Shown: in pieces, positions 16,206 through 24,571 of the stretch
How positions within the stretch are numbered: the stretch's first letter is position 1
Layout of the letters: every line of letters starts with the position of its first letter
Notes under the pieces: generated by a model
Databases searched by the model: none
What the model was told of the DNA's origin: nothing
The model's input: only the letters and a program-made list of their open reading frames with translations
Made by a program: the position numbers and the translations under genes
NCBI GenBank assembly: GCA_034676125.1
Contig: JAUCCO010000010.1
Span: 1-45,664, forward strand
DNA length: 45,664 nucleotides
Source of the DNA: UBA6183 sp034676125
GTDB taxonomy: Bacteria; Bacteroidota; Bacteroidia; UKL13-3
Reading direction: 5' to 3'

Positions 16206-18797
16206 TTATCCCTTTTCGCGAATTTCGGCTAGTTTATCTTCAAGCTGCATTACATCGGTTACAAATACTTCGCGGGCTTTGCTGCCTTTAAACGGACCAA
16301 CAATTCCGGCTCTTTCTAGCTGATCTATTAATCGGCCTGCGCGGTTATAACCAAGGTTTAATTTGCGTTGTAATAATGATGTTGAACCTTGTTGATGTTG
16401 CACTATCATGTGTGCGGCTTCTTCAAACAAACTATCACGCTCGCGTGGGTCAAATTCGGCAGGGCCATTTTCGCCATCTTCATCGGTTTTTACTTCGGGT
16501 AAAATATATGGTTCTTTACCTTGTTGGTCGCCAATAAAGTTTGCTATTCTATCTACTTCGGGTGTATCAACAAATGCACATTGCAAACGCACCAAATCGT
16601 TGCCAACGGTATAAAGCATATCTCCTTTTCCTATAAGTTGGTCGGCACCGTTTGCATCTAAAATAGTGCGCGAATCGGTTTTTTGAGATACCCTAAAAGC
16701 TACACGTGCCGGGAAGTTTGCCTTTATCATACCTGTAATTACATTTACCGAAGGGCGCTGTGTGGCCAATATTAAATGTATACCAATAGCACGCGCCAAC
16801 TGTGCCAAACGGGCTATGGGCATTTCTACTTCTTTACCGGCTGTCATCATTAAATCGGCCACCTCATCAATAACCACAACTATATAAGGTAAAAAGCGGT
16901 GTGGAATTTTATCGCTGGGCACTAACCTGCGGCTAATAAACTTGGCATTATACTCTTTAAGGTTACGTACTTGTGCATCTTTTAACAAATCATACCGGTT
17001 ATCCATTTCTACACAAAGCGAATTAAGTGTGTTTACTACCAATTTTGTGTCGGTAATAATAGCATCTGCATCGCCTGGTATTTTTGCTAGAAAGTGTCGT
17101 TCGATGGTTTTATAAATGCTTAACTCTACTTTTTTAGGGTCTACCAAAACAAACTTAATTTGTGATGGATGTTTTTTGTACAACAACGAAACTAAAATGG
17201 CATTTAAACCAACCGATTTACCTTGCCCTGTAGCACCTGCCATAAGCAAATGGGGCATTTTGGCCAAGTCGGCAACAAACACTTCGTTTTGTATATTTTT
17301 ACCAAATGCAATGGGCAAATCCATGTCGGCATTTTGAAACCTAGCACTGCTTAAAGCACTACGCATACTTACCATTGCTGGTTTTTCATTTGGCACTTCA
17401 ATACCTATTGTGCCGCGGCCAGGAATAGGTGCAATAATACGAATACCTAATGCGGCTAAACTTAAAGCAATATCATCTTCAAGGTTTTTAATTTTAGCAA
17501 TACGCACACCATCTTGTGGTACAATTTCGTAAAGGGTAACAGTGGGGCCAATTGTAGCAGATATTTTTTTGATACCTATGTTGTAATTTTTTAAAGTATC
17601 TTCAATCATTTTGGTTTTTACCTGCAACTCGGCAGCCTCTACATTCGATTTGTTTTCGCCTCCGTAATCGTTTAATAAATCTAAGGTTGGAAATTTATAA
17701 TTGCCAAAATCTAAAGTTGGGTCGTACTCTGTATCAATGCCACCATAAGCCGCTTTGTTTATTAAATCTTCATCTTCTTCGGGTGTTTCTTGCACTTCAA
17801 GTACAAGTCCGCTATCGGTAGTTAAAACCCCGGTTGATGGCACTTCTGGTTCAATTGCTTTTACTAAATTACTGGCCATTGCTGCTGCTGCAACTATAGG
17901 AATAACAGGAATGGTTTCTTCTTCCTTTATTTCTTCTTCAACTTCTGCTATTGGAGTTATAGGTTCTTCAACAGTTTCCAACTCTTCATCTTCCTTAACG
18001 GTTAATACAAAATCATCTGGGTTAAGTGGTGCTGCCTCGGCTTCGGTTGCTGCTAAAATGGTGTTTCCAATAATTACTTCGGCATTGTTATTTTCTTCTT
18101 CGGCTTCGGGTATTATTGGTTGGGCAATAGGTTTGGGTTGATAAAACTTAATATTAAAAACCACTACTAACAACACCAATAAATAAAATATCAACCCAAA
18201 AACTGCACCTACTGTACCTATTAATCCTTTTAAATATAAATACCCAAAATGACCAAATGCGCCACCTAAAATTTGCCAAACATCGGTAAAGATCAATCCT
18301 AAAGTAACCGATAACCAAAGTACACCAAAAAAACTGAATCGAACGGTTTTACCAATAGGCAAAGGAGTTGTATCGGTTAATAATTTAATACCCACCAAAC
18401 CAAAAATTAATACAAATGCAAAGGATGCAATACCAAAACCTTTGTACATAAAAACATAGGCAGCCCAAGCGCCTAGCTTACCCAAAATGTTTTCGGCAGT
18501 ATCGGGGTCTGATTGTAAAAACACATCCCAACTAATTTCTTTGGCAATGTTTTGATCATACTGCCAGCTAAAAATAAACGAGCCAAAGGCAAATCCTAAA
18601 AATGTAGCCAGTAGGATAAAAACTAAACCCGATATTTTAATAAATCGTTCATCTTTTAAAAACGAAAATTTATTTGCAATGGGTTCGGCAACTTTTTTTG
18701 CACCCTTTTTAGTAGGTGCTGCAACGGGTTCTTCGCGCTCAAAATCTTTAGGCTCGTTAGTTACAGTACTGATTATGTTTTGCTTGGCTTTTTTCAT
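16206..18797 (-). CDS. ftsK: DNA translocase FtsK
   Basis: Membrane-anchored, septum-associated DNA pump that clears chromosome ends during division. Several transmembrane helices lie in about residues 50-215 (for example FVFILLATFLGFAFGSFIF without its flanks). A Glu/Val/Ile-rich linker covers about 225-370. The motor has Walker A GATGQGKSVG, Walker B IVVVIDEVADLMM and QRPSVNVITG. The C-terminal gamma winged helix contains LLQRKLNLGYNRAGRLIDQL, which reads polar DNA motifs (KOPS). 863 residues is typical for Bacteroidota. The gene is monocistronic on the minus strand and divergent from the cluster starting at 18967. Confidence 0.96.
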   Translation of the reverse strand: MKKAKQNIISTVTNEPKDFEREEPVAAPTKKGAKKVAEPIANKFSFLKDERFIKISGLVFILLATFLGFAFGSFIFSWQYDQNIAKEISWDVFLQSDPDTAENILGKLGAWAAYVFMYKGFGIASFAFVLIFGLVGIKLLTDTTPLPIGKTVRFSFFGVLWLSVTLGLIFTDVWQILGGAFGHFGYLYLKGLIGTVGAVFGLIFYLLVLLVVVFNIKFYQPKPIAQPIIPEAEEENNNAEVIIGNTILAATEAEAAPLNPDDFVLTVKEDEELETVEEPITPIAEVEEEIKEEETIPVIPIVAAAAMASNLVKAIEPEVPSTGVLTTDSGLVLEVQETPEEDEDLINKAAYGGIDTEYDPTLDFGNYKFPTLDLLNDYGGENKSNVEAAELQVKTKMIEDTLKNYNIGIKKISATIGPTVTLYEIVPQDGVRIAKIKNLEDDIALSLAALGIRIIAPIPGRGTIGIEVPNEKPAMVSMRSALSSARFQNADMDLPIAFGKNIQNEVFVADLAKMPHLLMAGATGQGKSVGLNAILVSLLYKKHPSQIKFVLVDPKKVELSIYKTIERHFLAKIPGDADAIITDTKLVVNTLNSLCVEMDNRYDLLKDAQVRNLKEYNAKFISRRLVPSDKIPHRFLPYIVVVIDEVADLMMTAGKEVEMPIARLAQLARAIGIHLILATQRPSVNVITGMIKANFPARVAFRVSQKTDSRTILDANGADQLIGKGDMLYTVGNDLVRLQCAFVDTPEVDRIANFIGDQQGKEPYILPEVKTDEDGENGPAEFDPRERDSLFEEAAHMIVQHQQGSTSLLQRKLNLGYNRAGRLIDQLERAGIVGPFKGSKAREVFVTDVMQLEDKLAEIREKG

Positions 18798-18966
18798 CTT
18801 AACTAAACAAAAATACGTTACCTCAAAAAAAAATCACAGATAGTTACCCACCTTTACACATGTTAATACTTTTATTGCCATATTTTAGGAACACCTGCTT
18901 TGTAGAAGTAGTTATTGTGATTAAATTCGCCCTTGGTTAAAAATTTAAAACCAACAATTAAATATT

Positions 18967-19512
18967 ATGGATAAATCAACAGATTATATTTTATCGTTAC
19001 TTGAAGTACTTAAATACATTATACCTGCGGGTGTTGTTTTTGGAATTGTACAGTTTATGTTAAAAAACTTTTTCGACAATGAATACCAACGCAGACAAAT
19101 GGATTTAAGACTAGAAACCAACAAACTAATTACGCCTTTAAAACTACAAGCATACGAGCGTCTGGTAATTTTAATGGAACGTATGAGTCCGAATAATTTA
19201 ATTTTAAGGGTAACTACACAAGGCGTAAGTGCAACACATTTAAAAATTGCATTAATAGCCGATATTAATAATGAATTTAACCACAATGCTTCGCAACAAA
19301 TTTATGTTTCATCACAATCGTGGCAAATGGTGCGTATTGCTAAAGAAGAAATGATTAACATTATAAATACAGCTTACACTGGTTTAGGAAATAATGCGGT
19401 TGGTTTAGATTTAAGTAAAGCAATTTTTGAAGCAATGATGTTGATGGATAACATACCAACCAATAGGGCATTAGACTTTATTCGTAAAGAGTTTCATTTA
19501 TTATTTGATTAG
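18967..19512 (+). CDS. Conserved Bacteroidota protein with one N-terminal membrane segment (DUF7935-like)
   Basis: 181 residues. One hydrophobic segment at about residues 15-32 (YIIPAGVVFGIVQFML) is followed by a basic/acidic helix (DNEYQRRQMDLRLETNK) and a soluble, mostly helical domain with LKLQAYERLVILMERM, NNLILRV and EFNHNASQQIYVS. I recall this set of motifs as a conserved family in Bacteroidota with no known function; the DUF7935 label is from memory. It ends 37 nt before the acyl-CoA mutase gene and is probably co-transcribed with it. Confidence 0.7.
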   Translation: MDKSTDYILSLLEVLKYIIPAGVVFGIVQFMLKNFFDNEYQRRQMDLRLETNKLITPLKLQAYERLVILMERMSPNNLILRVTTQGVSATHLKIALIADINNEFNHNASQQIYVSSQSWQMVRIAKEEMINIINTAYTGLGNNAVGLDLSKAIFEAMMLMDNIPTNRALDFIRKEFHLLFD

Positions 19513-19549
19513 TATTTTAGCTTTTTATTGAACACTAAAGTAGCACAAC

Positions 19550-21100
19550 ATGACTGAAAAAAGAATGACCGATTCTGGGATTGAAATAAACCCAATATAT
19601 ACCAAACATATTCCGATGGAAGAGTTATCGGGACAGTTTCCTTACACCCGAGGAATACAACCCGATATGTACCGTGGAAGACATTGGACCATGCGCCAAT
19701 ATGCCGGTTTTAGTACTGCCGAAGAAAGCAATAAACGATACAAATATTTATTGGCAAATGGCACAATGGGCCTTAGTGTAGCTTTTGATTTGCCAACACA
19801 AATTGGTTATGATAGCACACATACCATGAGCGAAGGTGAAGTGGGTAAAGTAGGCGTGGCTATTGATACTTTGCGTGATATTGAAATTTTATTTGATGGC
19901 ATTGAGTTAGAAAAAATTACTACATCAATGACCATTAATGCAACTGCATCTACCCTATTGGCGATGTATATTGCTTTGGCTAAAAAACAAGGTGCTGATA
20001 TCAAAAAGATTTCGGGAACAATACAAAACGATATTTTAAAAGAGTATGCTGCGCGTGGCACTTATATTTATCCGCCCAAGCCAAGCATGCGTATTATTAC
20101 TGATATTTTTGAATACTGTAGTAATGAAGTGCCAAAATGGAATACCATATCCATTAGTGGCTACCACATTCGCGAAGCAGGAAGTACCGCAGTACAAGAA
20201 ATTGCATTTACCTTAAGCAATGCAAAAGCTTATGCGCAAGCTGCTATCCAAAAAGGTTTAGACATTAATGTATTTGGACAACGTTTGTCGTTTTTCTTTA
20301 ATGCACACAACAACTTTTTTGAAGAGATTGCTAAATTTAGAGCTGCACGCAGAATGTGGGCAAGCATGGCTAAAGAACTTGGTGCTACAAATCCCAAAGC
20401 ACAAATGTTGCGTTTTCATACCCAAACTGGTGGTAGCACATTGCAAGCCCAACAAGCAGATACAAACATTGTGCGTGTTACTTTACAAGCATTAGCCGCT
20501 GTAATGGGTGGCACACAAAGTTTGCATACCAATGGGTTTGATGAGGCATTAAGTTTACCTACCGAAAATGCAGCTAGAATTGCATTGCGTACCCAACAAA
20601 TAATTGCTTACGAAAGCGGTGTGGTTGATACCGTTGACCCAATGGGTGGAAGTTATTTTGTAGAGGAATTAACCAACCAAATAGAAGCTGCTGCTTGGGA
20701 GTACATTACTAAAATTGATGGTATGGGAGGTGCAGTTAGCGCCATTGAAGAAGGTTACATGCAAAAAGAAATTGCTGCTGCTAGTTATCAATACCAAAAA
20801 GACATTGAAAATAACTCGAAAGTAATTATTGGTGTAAATAAATATACTGCAAACGAAGAAATTGCTCCACCATTATTTAAGGTGGATGATAGCATTAGAA
20901 AAATTCAAACCGAAAAAATTGCACATGTAAAAGCAAACAGAAATGAAGCCGATGTACAAGCATTATTAATTAAACTTGAACAACAAGCTAAAGATGGCAG
21001 CAATGTTATGCCTACCATCATCGAATCTGTTGAGGCTTATGCAACTTTAGGCGAAGTAGCTGATGTGTTTAGAAAAACTTTTGGTGAGTACAGGGCATAA
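19550..21100 (+). CDS. Acyl-CoA mutase large subunit (methylmalonyl-CoA mutase family, no B12 domain)
   Basis: 516 residues covering only the TIM-barrel, substrate-binding half; the cobalamin-binding domain (DxHxxG) is absent, so a separate small subunit must exist outside the window. Motifs: YRGRHWTMRQYAGFSTAEE, SVAFDLPTQIGYDS, TIQNDILKEYAARGTYIYPP, SISGYHIREAGS, TGGSTLQAQQ and HTNGFDEAL. By alignment to the P. shermanii enzyme, Tyr89 (here Tyr51) and Arg207 (here Arg169) are kept, as in methylmalonyl-CoA mutases. However, Tyr75 and Thr77 become Gln37 and Asp39 (IQPDMY). The reaction is probably succinyl/methylmalonyl-CoA interconversion, but a related acyl-CoA is possible. Confidence 0.88.
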   Translation: MTEKRMTDSGIEINPIYTKHIPMEELSGQFPYTRGIQPDMYRGRHWTMRQYAGFSTAEESNKRYKYLLANGTMGLSVAFDLPTQIGYDSTHTMSEGEVGKVGVAIDTLRDIEILFDGIELEKITTSMTINATASTLLAMYIALAKKQGADIKKISGTIQNDILKEYAARGTYIYPPKPSMRIITDIFEYCSNEVPKWNTISISGYHIREAGSTAVQEIAFTLSNAKAYAQAAIQKGLDINVFGQRLSFFFNAHNNFFEEIAKFRAARRMWASMAKELGATNPKAQMLRFHTQTGGSTLQAQQADTNIVRVTLQALAAVMGGTQSLHTNGFDEALSLPTENAARIALRTQQIIAYESGVVDTVDPMGGSYFVEELTNQIEAAAWEYITKIDGMGGAVSAIEEGYMQKEIAAASYQYQKDIENNSKVIIGVNKYTANEEIAPPLFKVDDSIRKIQTEKIAHVKANRNEADVQALLIKLEQQAKDGSNVMPTIIESVEAYATLGEVADVFRKTFGEYRA

Positions 21101-21108
21101 AAAATAAC

Positions 21109-22182
21109 ATGATGAAAAAGAATCCAAATCACATTAATTCATTGTTAATTGAAAACTTTAAGTCAGTTAAGCATTTGGAAATTGCGCCTAAACGAATAAA
21201 TATTTTTGTAGGAAAACCGAATGTAGGAAAAAGCAACATACTTGAGGCTTTATCCATGCTGTCTAACTTGTCAAGTTTTAATGATGTGGTTAGATTCTCT
21301 CATACTTATCAATTATTTTATGATAATGACGTTACTCAACCAATTAAAATAAGTACAAATCTTTTATCTGGAAATTTATTTAAAGAAAAAAACAATTTAG
21401 GCTTTCAATATTCATTTGGAACTGATGCTAAGTTACTAGAATCAATAGCCGAAAAAGGCTTTACTAGTGTTGAATCAGATTTTAACAAATTAGATGATAA
21501 CCAAAAAGCTGGCATAGGCATTAAACAAATTGGAGTTGATGAAACTGGCTGCTTTAATAATCATAGCTCATTCGGAAAAATTGAATCAAACATTAGACCT
21601 TATACTTTCTCATCTGAAAAAAGTGCGCTAGCTAGCTCGTCAAACTCAAGCTTTTTAAATGCTCCGCATGGCGATAACTTATTCACCATCTTATCTACCA
21701 ATAAATCACTTAGACAAGATGTTGTATCCTTTTTTGAGGAATATGGCCTCGAGTTTTTAATTGACCAAGTAAATAAAACATTCGAAATTCAAAAAAGAGT
21801 TGAAGGTATATCATACAAGTATTCGTACGACTTAATTGCTGATACACTTAAAAGAATAATATTTTATTTGGCTGCAATAAAATCAAACAACAATGCCGTA
21901 ATACTTTTGGAAGAACCCGAAGCACATTGTTTTCCACCATATATTGCAAGAATAGCCAGAGAAATAATTGATGCCGAAACTAATCAGTTTTTTGTGGCAA
22001 CACACAGTCCGTATTTACTCAATACAATTATTGAAAATACTAATTTTGATGATGTTGCTGTTTACATTTGCTCGTTTAAAAATTATCAAACAGAAATTAG
22101 GCAACTAACTCCCGAGGAGCTTAGTCAAATGTTAGATTATGGTACTGATGTGTTTTTTAACTACGAAGCATTTGTTGAGTAA
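21109..22182 (+). CDS. AAA/ABC-type ATPase (RecF/OLD-like) of a putative two-gene defence module
   Basis: 357 residues. IENFKSVKHLEI at the N-terminus and Walker A GKPNVGKSN (residues 35-43) are typical of SMC/RecF/OLD-type ATPases. Walker B with catalytic Glu is VILLEEPEAHC at about 263-273, and the H-loop is FFVATHSPYLLNT at about 295-307. There is no nuclease domain in this protein, unlike full-length OLD, which carries a C-terminal Toprim. The next gene, 9 nt downstream, encodes a small Toprim-like protein, so the pair looks like a split OLD. The start may be the first or second ATG (ATGATG). It lies 8 nt after the mutase gene. Function not established; defence is inference. Confidence 0.8.
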   Translation: MMKKNPNHINSLLIENFKSVKHLEIAPKRINIFVGKPNVGKSNILEALSMLSNLSSFNDVVRFSHTYQLFYDNDVTQPIKISTNLLSGNLFKEKNNLGFQYSFGTDAKLLESIAEKGFTSVESDFNKLDDNQKAGIGIKQIGVDETGCFNNHSSFGKIESNIRPYTFSSEKSALASSSNSSFLNAPHGDNLFTILSTNKSLRQDVVSFFEEYGLEFLIDQVNKTFEIQKRVEGISYKYSYDLIADTLKRIIFYLAAIKSNNNAVILLEEPEAHCFPPYIARIAREIIDAETNQFFVATHSPYLLNTIIENTNFDDVAVYICSFKNYQTEIRQLTPEELSQMLDYGTDVFFNYEAFVE

Positions 22183-22191
22183 AATTAGTTT

Positions 22192-22686
22192 ATGAATAAC
22201 TCAATAATACCCGAATGTTATATTGATACAGCACTTATTGAAGTGTTAGGATTTATTAATCCCAATCATCAACTAAACAATAGTGAAGTAATAAAAACGC
22301 TTGAACTAAAAGTATATAACAATATAATTGGAATAGGTATTATTGACAGAGATAAAAATCAACCCAAAAGGTTTACAACAGATTATACTAAGAAGCAAAC
22401 AGTAGCGGATATTGAACTTTATCAAAAAAATGATCATTCAAAACGATATATCATAGTACACCCTGTAATAGAAAAGTGGATTGACAGGGAAGCTGAAAAG
22501 TTTGGAATTAGCAGAACAAAGTTTGGTTTACCGCAAGATTTTAAAGCTTTTAAAAACATAACCAAATCAACAACAAGTAAAAAAAATTCACAAATACGCC
22601 AATGCCTAAACACCATTTTTTCACAGCAAAACTCAGCGTTTAAAACTTTAAAAAACCTATTAGATGAGCTTCTTCAACAAGGTTAA
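22192..22686 (+). CDS. Small Toprim-like protein, partner of the upstream ATPase
   Basis: 164 residues with no signal or membrane segment. Two motifs fit a Toprim metal site: Glu8-x3-Asp12 in PECYIDTALIE (like EGxxD), and Asp52-x-Asp54 in IGIIDRDKNQP (the DxD). IVHPVIEKWIDREAEKFG follows at about 88-105 and then a helical C-terminus. The same layout occurs in small proteins next to AAA ATPases that I recall in Bacteroidota, and in broad outline in the DUF4435/AriB partner of PARIS. The family is not formally named by me. Its last 23 bases overlap the start of the nucleotidase gene, indicating tight coupling. Confidence 0.65.
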   Translation: MNNSIIPECYIDTALIEVLGFINPNHQLNNSEVIKTLELKVYNNIIGIGIIDRDKNQPKRFTTDYTKKQTVADIELYQKNDHSKRYIIVHPVIEKWIDREAEKFGISRTKFGLPQDFKAFKNITKSTTSKKNSQIRQCLNTIFSQQNSAFKTLKNLLDELLQQG

Positions 22687-23416
22687 AAATATAAATTTAT
22701 CAATCATTGTTGCCATTATATTTTTGGCAGCTTGTGGTGGGCCATATCAACTGGCAAAACACACCGACAATAATATAAAGATTATTGCCGATAGCCTACA
22801 ATTGTATGATACTGCTATTGCAAACATGATTGCTCCTTACAAGCTTAAACTGGATAAGCAAATGAATGAGGTAATTGGCGAGGCAGAAGAAACACTTATC
22901 AAAGCATTACCTGATGGTTCGTTGGGTAATTTAGTGGCTGACGCGTGTATTGATTATGCCAGAACTAATACTACCCAAACAGTAGATTTTTGTGTATTAA
23001 ATACAGGTGGCATTAGAATTCCTTCGATACAAAAAGGACCCATAATGATTGGTAAAATATACGAGCTAATGCCTTTTGACAATATGATTGATGTAGTGGA
23101 GTTAGATGGAGAAAGTTGTATTGAATTATTTTTATGGATTGCCAAATGGAAAGGTGCTCCAGTTAGTGGCATTACTTTAACCTTAACCAATGGTGTGGCT
23201 AGCGATGTTAAAATAAATGGTGTTGCGTTTGATTATTCCAAAACCTATCGTGTGGCAACTACAGATTATATGGTGAATGGTGGCGATGGCGCAACAATGC
23301 TTGCTAGCGGTAAACGAACCTCATTAAACTATAAAATTAGGGATGCCATTTTAGATTACGTAAAGTTAAAACAAACCATTAAAGCCAATAACAATGGACG
23401 CATTATACAAAACTAA
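22664..23416 (+). CDS. 5'-nucleotidase C-terminal domain protein (lipoprotein)
   Basis: 250 residues: signal peptide with lipobox FLAAC, then the substrate-binding C-terminal domain of UshA/5'-nucleotidases, with DGSLGNLVADACIDYAR, CVLNTGGIR, YELMPFDN and TTDYMVNGGDG. The catalytic metallophosphatase domain is absent here and is encoded by the next gene, which overlaps by 23 bases. Thus the usual single enzyme is split and its halves are in reverse order. The start codon lies inside the preceding gene (ATGAGCTTC within its last codons); there is no better start before the signal peptide. Confidence 0.88.
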   Translation: MSFFNKVKNINLSIIVAIIFLAACGGPYQLAKHTDNNIKIIADSLQLYDTAIANMIAPYKLKLDKQMNEVIGEAEETLIKALPDGSLGNLVADACIDYARTNTTQTVDFCVLNTGGIRIPSIQKGPIMIGKIYELMPFDNMIDVVELDGESCIELFLWIAKWKGAPVSGITLTLTNGVASDVKINGVAFDYSKTYRVATTDYMVNGGDGATMLASGKRTSLNYKIRDAILDYVKLKQTIKANNNGRIIQN

Positions 23417-24341
23417 TCGCAGGGCATTTTTAAAAACCGGTGTTAAACTTGGTGCATTGGCCTTATTAAATGAGTTTCCATTAAGCGCATTAGCCAAACC
23501 CGATTTAATAAAAATAACACTATTACATACCAATGATTGGCATAGCCGCATTGAAGCATTTCCGGCTGATGGAGGCAGATATGCAGGCATGGGCGGAGCA
23601 GCAACACGTGCGGCACTGATTAAGAAAATTAGAAAGGAAGAAAAAAATGTATTGTTACTTGATGCTGGAGATATTTTTCAAGGAACACCTTATTTTAATT
23701 TTTTTGATGGCGAATTAGAATATAAGTTGATGAGCGAGATGGGCTATGATGCAATAACATTAGGCAATCACGACTTTGATAATGGTATTGAAGGTATTAT
23801 AAACCAATTGCCACATGCCAAGTTTGAAATTATTAATTGTAACTATGATTTTAGCAAAACCTTATTGACCGAAAAAGTAAAACCATACAGAATATTTAAT
23901 AAAGATGGCGTAAAAATTGGGGTAATTGGAGTTGGAATTGAGTTGGATGGATTAGTGCCTAAAGAGTTATATGGTGATATTATTTATAACGACCCAATTG
24001 CTATTGCAAATAACCTTGCAAGTGAGTTAAAAAAGGATAAAAAATGCGATTTGGTTATATGTTTGTCGCACCTTGGTTTTGATTATGGAAATGATAAATT
24101 AAGTGATAAAAAATTGGCTGCAAAAACATCAAATATTGATGTAATTATTGGCGGTCATACACACACGTTTTTACCTAAACCCATCACCTTAAAAAATGCC
24201 GATAATAAAGAGGTAATTATCAACCAAGTAGGCTGGGCAGGATTGCAACTTGGTAAAATAGATTTATATTTTGATAGCGCTAAAGCCCTAGTAAATACTG
24301 GCATAGGCAATAATGTATACATAAACCCAAAAAGCTGTTAG
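23394..24341 (+). CDS. Metallophosphatase domain of 5'-nucleotidase, Tat-exported
   Basis: 315 residues. The N-terminus has a twin-arginine signal, NRRAFLKTG, followed by a hydrophobic stretch ending near LSALAKP. The catalytic domain shows all dinuclear metal motifs: LLHTNDWHS, DAGDIFQGTP, LGNHDFDNG, and GGHTHTF. It probably hydrolyses nucleoside monophosphates or related phosphoesters in the periplasm together with the lipoprotein encoded just upstream. Export by Tat suggests folding and metal loading in the cytosol, whereas its partner uses the lipoprotein route. Last gene of the cluster that starts at 18967 or 19550. Confidence 0.9.
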   Translation: MDALYKTNRRAFLKTGVKLGALALLNEFPLSALAKPDLIKITLLHTNDWHSRIEAFPADGGRYAGMGGAATRAALIKKIRKEEKNVLLLDAGDIFQGTPYFNFFDGELEYKLMSEMGYDAITLGNHDFDNGIEGIINQLPHAKFEIINCNYDFSKTLLTEKVKPYRIFNKDGVKIGVIGVGIELDGLVPKELYGDIIYNDPIAIANNLASELKKDKKCDLVICLSHLGFDYGNDKLSDKKLAAKTSNIDVIIGGHTHTFLPKPITLKNADNKEVIINQVGWAGLQLGKIDLYFDSAKALVNTGIGNNVYINPKSC

Positions 24342-24571
24342 CTAACGTTGATAATTGTACCAACAAGTGTAAGTTTTTAACAGAAAACTGTTGGTTATAA
24401 ACATTTTTTTTTGATAAAAATGTCGCATTTTTCATCACCTCACACATCAAAAAAAACAACAAACACAAACAGTTACAAGCTTATTGGATATTCCAAACGA
24501 AACTTGTCGTAAAAAAAATTTTTTTATTAACAATAATTACCCCATTTTCACAAACGAAAAGAGTACAAATT

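Noticed and set aside
16091..16291. 66-residue plus-strand frame across the structured repeat
   Set aside because: It is formed by the GC-rich repeat and runs into the 3' end of ftsK on the other strand. Arg-rich content reflects repeat composition.
24342..24571. Possible oriC with DnaA boxes in front of dnaA (9-mers near 24346, 24395 and 24524)
   Set aside because: All differ from TTATNCACA by at least one base, with no cluster or orientation pattern. In Bacteroidota dnaA is often not at the origin. GC-skew over the genome would be needed.
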